From NCBI GenBank assembly GCA_963781805.1, contig CAWAHF010000004.1, forward strand, positions 1,054,001-1,118,000: a stretch of DNA of 64,000 bases. The letters are read 5' to 3'. Made by a program: the position numbers and the translations under genes. The DNA comes from JAFGPL01 sp963781805. Lineage in GTDB: Bacteria; Bacteroidota; Bacteroidia; Bacteroidales; UBA10428. Under the pieces are notes generated by a model. It searched no databases. It was not told the origin of the DNA and saw nothing but the letters and a program-made list of their open reading frames with translations. Of the stretch, positions 35,620-43,808 are shown piece by piece (within the stretch, counting starts at the first letter, position 1; each line of letters starts with the position of its first letter).

Positions 35620-37380
35620 ATGGCACAAAAACGATATAATTTAAAATGTTCTTCTTTTAAAATTTTTCTTCTTATTGCATTAATATTTTCCGGATTTACA
35701 ATATTTGCTCAAAGCAACTGGCCAGCTGATATGCACGATCCTTCCCGTATAATTAAGGAAGGTGACACGTATTGGATATTTAGTACAGGAGATGGTATAC
35801 ATTGCAGGTACTCTAAAGATATGGTAACCTGGGCAGTGGGACCTAGTCCTTTTCCATATGGTGAATTCCCTGAATGGGTACTTGATTATGCTGTAACTGA
35901 AACTGATACTTTTGCAGGACTTTTTTGGGCACCCGATATTATTTATATGAACAATCAATATTACTTGTATTACACCTGCTCAATTTGGGCTACCATGAGC
36001 TCATGCATTGGAGTAGTAGTAAACAAAACACTCGATCCGGAAAATCCTGATTACGAATGGATCGACCAGGGAGATATTGGTATTTTTAGTCCTGATTTCT
36101 CAGCAGGAGGTATGGGATGGGATGTAAACGCACTTGACCCGGCTCCTATGCATGCCCCGGATGGAAAAGTATGGTTGGTGTATGGTTCGTTTAATAAAGG
36201 TGGTATTCTTGTTACCGAAGTTGATACCGTAACGGGAAAACCAATTGGTGATAGAATATCTATTGCCAATTCGTGGACAGGTACCTATTCTGGTTATTTC
36301 GAGGGTGAAGGCGGCTTTATGTTTTATCGCGATGGTTATTATTACCTGGTTTATAATAAAGGGAGTTGCTGTAATGGTATCGAAAGTTCTTATTATATGG
36401 TTATAGGGCGCTCCGAAAGTCCAACAGGGCCATTTGCTGACAAGGATGGTAATGCTATGAAGGTAATTGGGTCTGCAAGTGGGGGGACTATTTTATTCAA
36501 ACATGATGATACCAGAGGCGAAGAAGATAGATACTTTGGTCCCGGACATTTTGGCCTTTATAGCGAAAATGGTATCGATTATGCTACTTTTCATTATTAT
36601 AATCCAACGGGATATTGGTCGGAAGACCTAAAAGGCTGGGCTTCACTTGGCATGGCCATGTTAAAATGGGGTGAAGATGGCTGGCCTGAAATATCTTTCG
36701 ATTTTATTGAAGATTGTGAATATTTTTTAATCAATGCCAATAGTAACAAAGCAATGGATTTACAGAATCATATTTCAGGCGAAGGGTCCATTCTTTGGCA
36801 ATATAGTTATGATAAATCGCAAAATACACAGATATGGGCATTTAAATCACTGGGTACAGGGGAATATACAATCCAGAATTATGATGATTTAAATTATATT
36901 ACTGCCTCAGATCAAGTGCTGACAGTAGAATCTACATCCGAGCCAACTATAAATCAAAAATATAGGGTAGTAAAAGGGACTGATAACAAAATTATTATAT
37001 TTCCAACGACAAGGGATGAGCTTATTGAAATACCATATGCATATACATTTGATTGTCAAATTAAATTATGGTGGAATACAAATCATGCGTGTCAAAGATG
37101 GAACCTTATACCATTTAATGGCGAAGTTAATTTCTTATCAACCCGTGAAGATGAAGATCGTGTAAAACTTTATCCAAATCCGGCTAATGTTAAAGTCTAT
37201 ATTGAAGTAGTTAGGAATGCTACACTTGAAGTATATAGCAGTGCAGGTCAAAAAGTGCTAGCAGAAGAAATGATTGAGTCAGAAAATACTATTGATATTA
37301 GCCATTTAGAACCAGGCTTGTATATTTTCGAAGTACTTATTAACAATAGCATTGTACGACGATTGATTATAAAGAAATAA
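35620..37380 (+). CDS. GH43 endo-arabinanase-like enzyme with ricin-type domain and T9SS sorting domain
   Basis: Signal peptide (to about 31), then a GH43 propeller of the arabinanase branch: MHDPSRII (Asp40 base), TFAGLFWAPDI, WDVNALDPAPM (Asp173) and EGEGGFMFYRDG (Glu230 acid). A ricin B-like beta-trefoil (about 365-500, FLINANSNKAMDLQNH, QIWAF, ACQRWNLIPF) follows, then a type A T9SS C-terminal domain (about 515-586, KLYPNPANVKVYIEV ... RRLIIKK). The protein should be a surface-attached enzyme cutting alpha-1,5-arabinan, complementing the GH54 and GH43 enzymes of the minus-strand cluster although it is transcribed in the opposite direction and stands alone. Endo-activity is inferred from family resemblance. 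Confidence 0.88.
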   Translation: MAQKRYNLKCSSFKIFLLIALIFSGFTIFAQSNWPADMHDPSRIIKEGDTYWIFSTGDGIHCRYSKDMVTWAVGPSPFPYGEFPEWVLDYAVTETDTFAGLFWAPDIIYMNNQYYLYYTCSIWATMSSCIGVVVNKTLDPENPDYEWIDQGDIGIFSPDFSAGGMGWDVNALDPAPMHAPDGKVWLVYGSFNKGGILVTEVDTVTGKPIGDRISIANSWTGTYSGYFEGEGGFMFYRDGYYYLVYNKGSCCNGIESSYYMVIGRSESPTGPFADKDGNAMKVIGSASGGTILFKHDDTRGEEDRYFGPGHFGLYSENGIDYATFHYYNPTGYWSEDLKGWASLGMAMLKWGEDGWPEISFDFIEDCEYFLINANSNKAMDLQNHISGEGSILWQYSYDKSQNTQIWAFKSLGTGEYTIQNYDDLNYITASDQVLTVESTSEPTINQKYRVVKGTDNKIIIFPTTRDELIEIPYAYTFDCQIKLWWNTNHACQRWNLIPFNGEVNFLSTREDEDRVKLYPNPANVKVYIEVVRNATLEVYSSAGQKVLAEEMIESENTIDISHLEPGLYIFEVLINNSIVRRLIIKK

Positions 37381-37513
37381 GCTATTCAACACGATGTATA
37401 GTAATGGGATACACTTTTAAATCGACAGTTTTTTTTGCCTAATAAATTATAAGATAGTATAAATAATTAACTTTACAAAAACTTGTAACAGATTGATTTT
37501 GAACACCCCCCCC

Positions 37514-37642
37514 AAACTGGCGCAAGGTTCCTGCCTTGTGCCTGTATTAAACAGCTTCCTTTTATTGCATATTAGTCTATAACTGTGACTCAACATGGCT
37601 ATTTCAGAAAATTTTGTAACTTACTGGCTGTAAGGAAATTTA
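37514..37642 (+). repeat. Dispersed repeat family A, copy 2
   Basis: Core only: ACTGGCGCAAGGTTCCTGCC through TCAACATGGCTATTTCAG and TTACTGGCTGTAAGG. About 25 bp around the short frame's start codon are deleted. Together with a family B copy it occupies the 573-bp gap between the arabinanase and ankyrin genes. Confidence 0.7.
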
Positions 37643-37684
37643 AAATAGAGAAAAGATTTATACGTATCGAATGCAGCAATTGAA

Positions 37685-37890
37685 GGATGGTGAGATCAGC
37701 CACAAGTTACCGCTTCCCTCAAACTTGCGGAAGGGATGGGAGAAATACAAATATGAGCCAAAAAACTAATAAACATAATAATGTAAGCTATAATTCCCAT
37801 AAAATATTACGGTTAATAAACAACTAATGCTATATGAGGAATATAGTTACCTTTCCAAAAAAAGTAACTATATTTAGAAGTTGAGCACAA
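37685..37890 (+). repeat. Dispersed repeat family B, copy 2 (long form)
   Basis: GTGAGATCAGCCACAAGTTA, then a central block with a 24-codon frame MSQKTNKHNNVSYNSHKILR..., then the inverted repeat ATATAGTTAC (37841-37850) and GTAACTATAT (37864-37873). Nearly base-for-base the same as copy 3 through the central block. Confidence 0.7.
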
Positions 37891-37953
37891 GCACTACTAG
37901 CCTTAAGTCTTTGTTCGAATATACTATTTTGATTTGTGAAACTTTTGTAATTT

Positions 37954-39159
37954 GTGAATGAAAAAACTGAAAAACCTCAAATTATGGATAAAAAAAAACT
38001 TGGCATTATTATTACCTGCATTTTTATTGGCTTTCCACTTGTCGTTCTTGTTTGGCGGTGGCTATATAATAAAGTATATATAACAGGAATTGCAAAAAAT
38101 AAAAAAGACGATAATGGTAAAACTCTGTTAATAAAGGCCGTTGAAAATAACGACATTAATCAGACTATAAAATTAATTAAGAAAGGAGTTAACATTGATT
38201 TACCCGATAACTATGGGCGCACTGCGCTTATGTATTCATTTATAAAAGGAAATCAGAAGATTATTAATATGTTGCTGGCTCATGGAGCCAGTATTAATGC
38301 TACCGACAATAACAATGAGTCGGTTCTGATATGGTTTCTTGATTCGGGACAAAAAGAAATGGTTAAATTGCTGATTGATATGGGTGCGAATCCCAACATC
38401 GGCTGTAAAAAAGATAAAACTCCATTAATGCTGGCAGCCGAAAAAGGCTACGACGATATGATTCGTTTATTTCTTAAAAAAGAAATTAAACTAACCGAAA
38501 CCGATAGTACCGGAAATACCTTTTTAAGTTATTATCAGGGTGACTTAAAAGAAATTATGAATTACAATATTCTGATAAAAATATATGCAACAAACTATTA
38601 TCCGGGCAAAAACAAGGATTTAAACCAAATTTTGAGACATTTCGAAGAAAAAAAAGATTATTCAACGCTTAAAAAATTCTTTTTGCAGACCAAAAAACAC
38701 GATAGTGATTTACGAAAGAAAATAGTTGGATTTCCTTATGATGCCAATGAATTAATTCATGACAGGGATATTATTGCAGTTTTGCAAAAAGACTATGTCG
38801 AATTCTATTCGTTAAGCGATAAAATTGAATTGCCAAATAGCTTTCCGGTTGTATTTAAAGATATTATTACAGCATCATTCATTGCAAGGTTATTGACAGA
38901 TATTGAACAAGGGGATATGAGAAATACGTATCTAAATGATTTTACAAAAACGCTGAAAAAACTTGGGTACAAGATAGATAAAAATGAGATAATGTGCAGA
39001 GCATGCGATGGTAAGGGAGAACACAGCAATTACGAAAGCTGGAACGAAAACGATAATTACAGCTACCCGTGCTCGTGTTTCGATGGTAAACAGGTGAGCC
39101 TATCGGTTAAATCGGATGGAAAAGTAATAGTTAACTATAAAAGTTTGGATTACAACTGA
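37954..39159 (+). CDS. Membrane-anchored ankyrin-repeat protein with C-terminal zinc-finger-like motif
   Basis: One N-terminal membrane helix (about 15-37) is followed by about four ankyrin repeats (roughly 50-190), recognisable by GKTLLIKAVENND, YGRTALMYSFIKGN and KTPLMLAAEKGYDDMIRLFL. The C-terminal third contains CRACDGKGEHSNY ... YPCSCFDGK, a DnaJ-like CxxCxGxG half-finger paired with CSC. Met11 (37984) is an alternative start. The topology puts the repeats either in the cytoplasm or the periplasm depending on helix orientation, which I cannot settle. Function unknown. It is the first gene of the accessory zone and 77 bp before the tyrosine phosphatase gene. Confidence 0.72.
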   Translation: MNEKTEKPQIMDKKKLGIIITCIFIGFPLVVLVWRWLYNKVYITGIAKNKKDDNGKTLLIKAVENNDINQTIKLIKKGVNIDLPDNYGRTALMYSFIKGNQKIINMLLAHGASINATDNNNESVLIWFLDSGQKEMVKLLIDMGANPNIGCKKDKTPLMLAAEKGYDDMIRLFLKKEIKLTETDSTGNTFLSYYQGDLKEIMNYNILIKIYATNYYPGKNKDLNQILRHFEEKKDYSTLKKFFLQTKKHDSDLRKKIVGFPYDANELIHDRDIIAVLQKDYVEFYSLSDKIELPNSFPVVFKDIITASFIARLLTDIEQGDMRNTYLNDFTKTLKKLGYKIDKNEIMCRACDGKGEHSNYESWNENDNYSYPCSCFDGKQVSLSVKSDGKVIVNYKSLDYN

Positions 39160-39186
39160 TACTAAATTGAACTTTATATTTAGTAT
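39159..39186 (+). terminator. Weak hairpin after the ankyrin gene
   Basis: Eight-bp stem ATACTAAA (39159-39166) with TTTAGTAT (39179-39186). There is no T-run, so termination is doubtful. Confidence 0.25.
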
Positions 39187-39236
39187 GTATATTTCTGATT
39201 TGGCAGTATATTAACTAAAAAAAAATATGCAGGCTT

Positions 39237-39782
39237 ATGGGACTGGATTATACATCGGGATGTGTGAACTTTCGCGATTTTGGCGGATATGTTAATTTAA
39301 TTATAGGTAAAAATGTATTACCTGAAGGTAAGTTATTCCGGGGCGGTAGTATCGACTTTGTGTATAATCACTCCGAAATTGAATATGTACAATCGATCAT
39401 CAACCTGCGAAGCGGACCCGATCCCAGGCGTTTTAACGCCGATTACTATCACTTTCCGGCATCGAACAAACTTGAAAAGTATGATACGGCCAATAAAGAT
39501 GTGAAAAATTGGCTGAACCGTGCTATTCAGCTTTTTGAACAAGAAAACCTGAAATATCCGGTACTGATACATTGCTTATCAGGTAAAGACAGAACCGGAA
39601 TAGTCGTTAGTGCCCTTTTACTGATACTGGGCATAAATATCACTACCATTTTACAGGAGTATTTATTAAGCGAAGGTGAGGCAGATGAAAAACTGATTCA
39701 AAAATCGATAGAAGGATTTATGGATTTAAATTCATATTTTACACATATTAACATAGATAAAGTTAGAAGACATATACTATAG
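39237..39782 (+). CDS. Tyrosine/dual-specificity phosphatase
   Basis: A 181-residue cytoplasmic phosphatase of the Y_phosphatase3 type. It shows the N-terminal NFRDFGGY motif (11-18), LFRGGS, and the P-loop HCLSGKDRTG with Cys113 and Arg119 (CX5R). It hydrolyses phosphotyrosine or another phosphomonoester; the substrate in bacteria is usually unknown. The start at 39237 is favoured because the FRDFGGY motif normally begins within a few residues of the N-terminus. It lies between the ankyrin protein and a decayed membrane-protein gene. Confidence 0.88.
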   Translation: MGLDYTSGCVNFRDFGGYVNLIIGKNVLPEGKLFRGGSIDFVYNHSEIEYVQSIINLRSGPDPRRFNADYYHFPASNKLEKYDTANKDVKNWLNRAIQLFEQENLKYPVLIHCLSGKDRTGIVVSALLLILGINITTILQEYLLSEGEADEKLIQKSIEGFMDLNSYFTHINIDKVRRHIL

Positions 39783-39787
39783 GTATT

Positions 39788-40821
39788 ATGAAAACACTAA
39801 CAACCATTCTCATATGTTTAATATTATGTTTGAATAACAACGGTGAACTATTTGCTTAGAATTCACCAGGCAGTATACCCAATGTATTCATTATTAACAA
39901 ATGTCGTCTTGCCGAATGCGATGTTTATTGGAATTCGAATTACATACATGCTTTAAAGAAAAGAACCTGTATCTCGTTTTATGACGATCCTGGCATACAT
40001 ACATTAAACAATAAAACCTATGATGGAAAAGAAAGTTTAACATTCGATACTTAAGCCGGTATTATGAATAATATTCAACTTAAAAGTGGGTTTGGCAGTA
40101 AGAGCTTATTCCACAATTAACCAATGCTGCAGAAGCCAAAAAAACAATGACTAAACTAAAATTGATACCGGTTAATCTCAATGAAGTCATAGAAAAAATG
40201 GCTGTTTAGAAAAGTAAAAGAACCTTTGGAAGAACACTACTTATTGTTGGTATACTTGTTGTATTGTACCTGGTACATTTCTACTCCAAAGGTTTGTACT
40301 ATCAAAAAAATCCACAGGGTAACAATTTTACTTTTTACCTTTATTTTATGCTGGTTATAGCCGGTTTGGCAATTATTGGTTTTATACCGGCAGTTTATAT
40401 AAAAAACTGGTTGCCTTCCGATTTAATCTTATTTCATATACTGGTTGTGACAAGTAACACACTGCTATATGCTATTCTTCTCAGAATTGGTAAAAATGAA
40501 TCGTTTAAAGAATTTTTACCATCATTCGCTGTACTTTTTTTGATAATATTTTATGTGTCGTTTATTCTTATCAGGATTATAAATCGTTATCAACCGGAAT
40601 GGATTATACATTTTATGCAATTTGGTTTTTGGAAACAATTGATTTTTTCATCAAGGATATTATTAACTATTGTTTTAAATGGCATTTTAATTAAAAAACT
40701 GGGCGCTTCGCGCGATTTATCAGGAGCGTACGAAAAAAGCGATAAAGCTTACTGGGCATCACAGGATGGTAAATATTACATGTCGGCCAATAAAATGCAA
40801 AGTGGCGAATACAGTAATTAA
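39788..40821 (+). pseudogene. Decayed gene for a signal-peptide and multi-pass membrane protein
   Basis: A signal-like start MKTLTTILICLILCLNNNGE at 39788 meets TAG after 23 codons. Later pieces in the same or neighbouring frames (VFIINKCRLAECDVYWNSNY, MTKLKLIPVNLNEVIEKMAV) are broken by at least three more stops, the last a TAG at 40207. From there the frame is open to 40821 and encodes about four membrane helices (GRTLLIVGILVVLYLVHFYS, FMLVIAGLAIIGFIPAVYI). The 3' part alone could be called as a 185-residue protein from TTG at 40264. I recognise no family. It may be more than one gene. Confidence 0.55.
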
Positions 40822-40822
40822 A

Positions 40823-41034
40823 ATATGGTGAGATCAGCCACAAGTTACCGCCCCGAATGCTTTCGGGGCTCAAACTTGCGGAAGGGATGTGAGAAATACA
40901 TATATGAACCAAAAAACTAATAAACATAATAATGTAAGCTATAATTCCCATAAAATATTACGGTTAATAAACAACTAATGCCATATGAGGAATATAAGTA
41001 CTTTTAGAGAAAAAGGTGAGTATATTTGGATGTT
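40823..41034 (+). repeat. Dispersed repeat family B, copy 3 (long form)
   Basis: GTGAGATCAGCCACAAGTTA, but with a palindromic insert CCCCGAATGCTTTCGGGG replacing TTCC, then the same central block as copy 2 (frame MNQKTNKHNNVSYNSHKILR...). The terminal inverted repeat has decayed to GAATATAAGTACTT. Confidence 0.7.
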
Positions 41035-41062
41035 AGGGCTAATTGGCATTCGTTCAATGATA

Positions 41063-41093
41063 TATGCTTTATTAAATAAAATTGCTAAATTTG
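41063..41093 (+). promoter_or_regulatory. Promoter of the MNT-HEPN pair
   Basis: TAAATTTG (41086-41093) fully matches the -7 consensus, with TATG (3 of 4) at 41063-41066 after a 19-bp spacer. The start codon at 41098 lies at the expected transcription start, so the mRNA may be leaderless. Confidence 0.5.
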
Positions 41094-41097
41094 TATT

Positions 41098-41388
41098 ATG
41101 TCAAGACAAGAAGTTCAAAATATAATACTCAATCTCTTAAAGGATTATAATCCAGAGTTTATTGGATTGTTTGGTTCTTATGCTCGCAAAGAACATAGTA
41201 AGAAAAGCGACATTGATATTCTTGTGCGTTTTCATGACAGCTATTCACTTCTTCAATTATTGCGTATTGAAAATGAACTTTCAGATAAGCTTGGAATTAA
41301 AGTAGATTTGGTCACCGAAGGTTCAATTAAAAATAACAGGATTAAAAATAATATCCAGCAGGATCTTCAAATCATTTACATGAGATGA
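41098..41388 (+). CDS. MNT-type nucleotidyltransferase antitoxin (MntA-like)
   Basis: A 96-residue minimal nucleotidyltransferase: GLFGSYARKEHSKKSDIDIL has Gly26-Ser27 and the metal-binding Asp38 and Asp40. In HEPN-MNT modules this enzyme neutralises the HEPN RNase by AMPylating a tyrosine. All motifs are intact. Its stop overlaps the HEPN start by four bases (ATGA), the usual operon arrangement, but the partner is inactivated, so the antitoxin seems to persist alone. Confidence 0.85.
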   Translation: MSRQEVQNIILNLLKDYNPEFIGLFGSYARKEHSKKSDIDILVRFHDSYSLLQLLRIENELSDKLGIKVDLVTEGSIKNNRIKNNIQQDLQIIYMR

Positions 41389-41714
41389 GGGATGACTTTT
41401 CATATTTAGAGCATATTCTCTTATCAGTAACGAAGATCAAAGAATATACAAAAGACTTATCCAAAACAGATTTCGATTCCAATGAATTGGTGTAAGATGC
41501 TGTTATTAGAAATATTGAGATTATTGGCGAAGCAACAAAGAAAGTATCTGAAGAACTTAAGTCTAAAAACAAGGAGATACCTTGGAGAGAAATGTCAGGA
41601 ATGAGGGATAAACTTATACACGATTATATGGGGATCGATGTTGATGTAGTTTGGAAAACCTTAACAGATGATATTCCGCTAATCGAGACCCTGATTAATA
41701 GAATCTACAAATAA
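41385..41714 (+). pseudogene. HEPN (DUF86) toxin, interrupted by a nonsense codon
   Basis: The frame begins MRDDFSYLEHILLSVTKIKE and reads to NELV, where TAA (41493-41495) interrupts it. It then continues without shift as DAVIRNIEIIGEATKKVSEE to MRDKLIHDYMGIDVDVVWKT and a natural stop at 41712-41714. The RNase motif R-x4-H-x-Y (RDKLIHDY) is therefore downstream of the stop. A single base change would restore the whole 109-residue protein, so loss is recent. Reinitiation inside the gene is possible but not supported by a clear start. Confidence 0.82.
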
Positions 41715-41765
41715 TTCAACTAGCGCTAATAAATAAGACTTCGTGTGGCCGGGGAACAAGACACC

Positions 41766-41910
41766 TAACCGGCGCAAGGTTCCTGCCTTGTACCTGTGTT
41801 AAACAGCTACCTATTATCGCATATTTAGTCTCTCCTCAATGAAAATTTTTGCCTTCAACTATAACTCAACATGGTTATTACAGAAATTTTTATAACTTAC
41901 CGGCTTTAAT
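41766..41910 (+). repeat. Dispersed repeat family A, copy 3
   Basis: ACCGGCGCAAGGTTCCTGCC to TTATAACTTACCGGCTTTAA. The start codon and the 18-codon frame survive as MKIFAFNYNSTWLLQKFL. It lies in the 303-bp gap after the HEPN pseudogene. Confidence 0.7.
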
Positions 41911-42017
41911 AATACAAATGTATAAAACTGTACCTATACAACCAGATTGGCATGTTGGATGCAGTTTTATTGTAGCTATAAGTAAGTTGTGTGGCATTTT
42001 AAGAGAGACATCGGCAT

Positions 42018-42443
42018 ATGGACAAAAATTTTGAAAAACAAGAAAAACGTATAGAGTCTGTCTTCCCAAAAGATTTGGATGATATTTCAAAACGGACAGA
42101 AACAATTGAGATTTATAAAGCCTATTTGGAGAACAACTTAATTTTCCCAATAAAATTGACAGGCATTGAAGATTTTGACTGGGAAGAGTTCTATATATTT
42201 GGTCCGGGAGATGATAAGGAATATGAAGAATTGAAAAAGACAAGACCCTCGTATCAAGACACTTTCAACATGATTCGTGTTGATAATTATCATGATGATG
42301 ATTATGGATTATTTGCAAAGGTGACAAGGGTTTCGGATAAAAAACGTTTTCAGATTCCGCTAGCTGACTTAAAAGTGATTGATAAGAAATCAAAAAATTA
42401 TCAAATTCTGGACGATTACTCAGTTTGGTTTGTAAACTACTAG
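42018..42443 (+). CDS. Hypothetical cytoplasmic protein (141 aa)
   Basis: No signal or membrane segment. Acidic N-terminal half (MDKNFEKQEKRIESVFPKDL), then FDWEEFYIFGPGDDKEYEEL and a C-terminal half VTRVSDKKRFQIPLADLKVI with DDYSVWFVNY at the end. I associate the last part with small 'calcium-binding protein'-labelled families in databases, but cannot state a function. It follows a family A repeat and precedes a small membrane protein by six bases, so the two form a pair. Immunity-protein-like size and composition are suggestive only. Confidence 0.65.
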   Translation: MDKNFEKQEKRIESVFPKDLDDISKRTETIEIYKAYLENNLIFPIKLTGIEDFDWEEFYIFGPGDDKEYEELKKTRPSYQDTFNMIRVDNYHDDDYGLFAKVTRVSDKKRFQIPLADLKVIDKKSKNYQILDDYSVWFVNY

Positions 42444-42449
42444 ATATAA

Positions 42450-42812
42450 ATGAAAGACTTACGACTTAAAATATTACTTATTCTAAGCTTGGTTTCTACA
42501 GGAATGATTGTTTATTCATGGATTCAGAACTCATATCAGATTGATTATTTTGCGACTAAAAATCGACATCTTAGAAATCAGATGATTCAGGAATTAAAAG
42601 CAACTAATGATATAGATTCTGTTAAAGTTAAGGCTATTCAGATTGTTGAGAATATTGGACAAAATGCAAATAAGGATAATAAAAGAGCAATAAAAGAATC
42701 AAAAATACAGATTGAAATAATTTGTTTACTTTTGATCATTAATGTATTGATTATTATAGAGATGAAAAGAAAAACGCCACACAATCGAGACTGCCCCACC
42801 AGTAAGCACTGA
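42450..42812 (+). CDS. Small two-helix membrane protein, 3' end altered by intron remnant
   Basis: Two membrane helices (about 8-25 and 88-106: LKILLILSLVSTGMIVYSW, IEIICLLLIINVLIIIEM) flank a soluble charged segment (about 30-85). The last dozen residues (TPHNRDCPTSKH) are encoded by DNA that belongs to the group II intron remnant read in the opposite sense, so the natural C-terminus has probably been replaced. Function unknown. Six-base spacing from the preceding gene suggests co-expression. Confidence 0.55.
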   Translation: MKDLRLKILLILSLVSTGMIVYSWIQNSYQIDYFATKNRHLRNQMIQELKATNDIDSVKVKAIQIVENIGQNANKDNKRAIKESKIQIEIICLLLIINVLIIIEMKRKTPHNRDCPTSKH

Positions 42813-43640
42813 TGGGGGGAGCCTCTCACACCACTGTACCCTTCCTTCGTCAGGGTAAACTCCCGGGTCTTCCCGAGAGAATACCCGGGACAGGCTGTAT
42901 ACGGCGGTTCATCACATATCAGCATAACCGCTCTTTTCACCGACAATGCCTTTGTCTTTATTTAAGATAAGGCTAGTAAACTCGAAGTTTTGACCTCCTT
43001 ATCGAATTAGGGACAACCTAACGTTCAGCCCTTCACTGGCTCTGTGAGACCTCCGTCTCTCTATGACGGCTCGTTTACTCCCTGCGGTCGTGAGATCGCT
43101 GGAGCTAAGTTCCGCCAGCTACTATGGCCTCTGCTGACTTCTTGGTTTATAGAAATACCGAATCTAATCCAAGACCTCCCCCGGCCTTGCTCCGTCGAAG
43201 CGGCTACGCGAAGGCGCAGTAGGAGCATTTTATTTACAATAAAATTAATTTTTAATGGTGTTCATGAACTCACTGCGTTCGGTTCCTTCCTCCAATTCCT
43301 GTAGTCCCGATATTGAGTTTGTAAAATTTTGCAAGTCAAAATTAACAAAACTCATCATCGGGATGCTTGCTTATCCCCATCTCCCAGCCTCATATGCCGT
43401 TCCTGCTTGGTTTATACTGAGCTTGTCGAAGTATCAGTACCGGATTTTGTAGTCCCGCTTCCTTCAGTGCATGCCTCGCGACAAACCACCCCCGACCTTC
43501 GGTACGGGACAGGCTTTGCGGCTTACTAACACTTCCGGGCGTTACCCCAGTGTGTAAGAGCCTGTCCCGAACTTGATCCGGGAGACTTTCACCCTCAGGA
43601 ACTTAGCGAAAGCGTTCTCACGACCAAAGGGAGTAAAAAT
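42775..43640 (-). mobile_element. Degenerate group II intron, reverse-transcriptase gene largely deleted
   Basis: This block is richer in G+C than its surroundings and, read on the minus strand, shows landmark sequences of bacterial group II introns. The 5' part (43640 to about 43380) has GAGGGTGAAAGTCTCCCGG, GGGGTAACGCCCGGAAGTG, GTGGTTTGTCGCGAGGCATG, CACTGAAGGAAGCGGGAC and GGAACGGCATATGAGGCTG, typical of domain I. Further on (43150 to 42980) comes AAGTCAGCAGAGGCCATAGT, reading KSAEAIV, the start region of intron-encoded reverse transcriptases, but the enzyme body is missing. The 3' part (42920 to 42775) has GATGAACCGCCGTATAC and AGTGGTGTGAGAGGC, typical of the domain IV-VI region. Short repeats such as CCTGTCCCGAACTTGATCCG are embedded. 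Exact ends are not determined. Confidence 0.62.
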
Positions 43641-43642
43641 AC

Positions 43643-43713
43643 ACACTTGTTGTTTTACTTCTTTAAAAGTTTATTTGTATTTTTTGACTTTTTCAAGAGC
43701 TTACAACAAGTGT
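43643..43713. repeat. Inverted repeat at the left of the HigBA cassette
   Basis: ACACTTGTTGT (43643-43653) and ACAACAAGTGT (43703-43713) are perfect 11-bp inverted copies around a 49-nt AT-rich loop. The left arm starts three bases after the inferred edge of the intron remnant. Confidence 0.5.
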
Positions 43714-43773
43714 TGTGGCGCATAATTTTTTAGGGAAGCAATAAGTAAACATTTAAAATAATTCAATTATTGT

Positions 43774-43804
43774 TTTGGAAATGTTATCATATAAGATAAC
43801 TTTG
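43774..43804 (+). promoter_or_regulatory. Promoter and operator of the HigB-HigA pair
   Basis: TTTG (43774-43777), a 19-bp spacer and TAACTTTG (43797-43804) match the Bacteroidota consensus completely. An interrupted palindrome GTTATC-ATATAA-GATAAC (43783-43800) overlaps the -7 box, a natural site for autorepression by the XRE antitoxin. The expected start of transcription coincides with the ATG at 43809, implying a leaderless message. Confidence 0.65.
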
Positions 43805-43808
43805 TTGA

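Noticed and set aside
43044..43304. Plus-strand frame in the intron remnant
   Set aside because: Composition follows the antisense intron sequence; the frame has no independent support.
42775..43640. GC-rich structured block considered as an rRNA or tRNA fragment
   Set aside because: No rRNA signature or tRNA cloverleaf was recognised, whereas several group II intron landmarks occur in order on the minus strand.
43783..43800. Palindrome before HigBA as a terminator of an upstream gene
   Set aside because: It overlaps a full promoter consensus and lacks a T-run, so an operator is the better reading.
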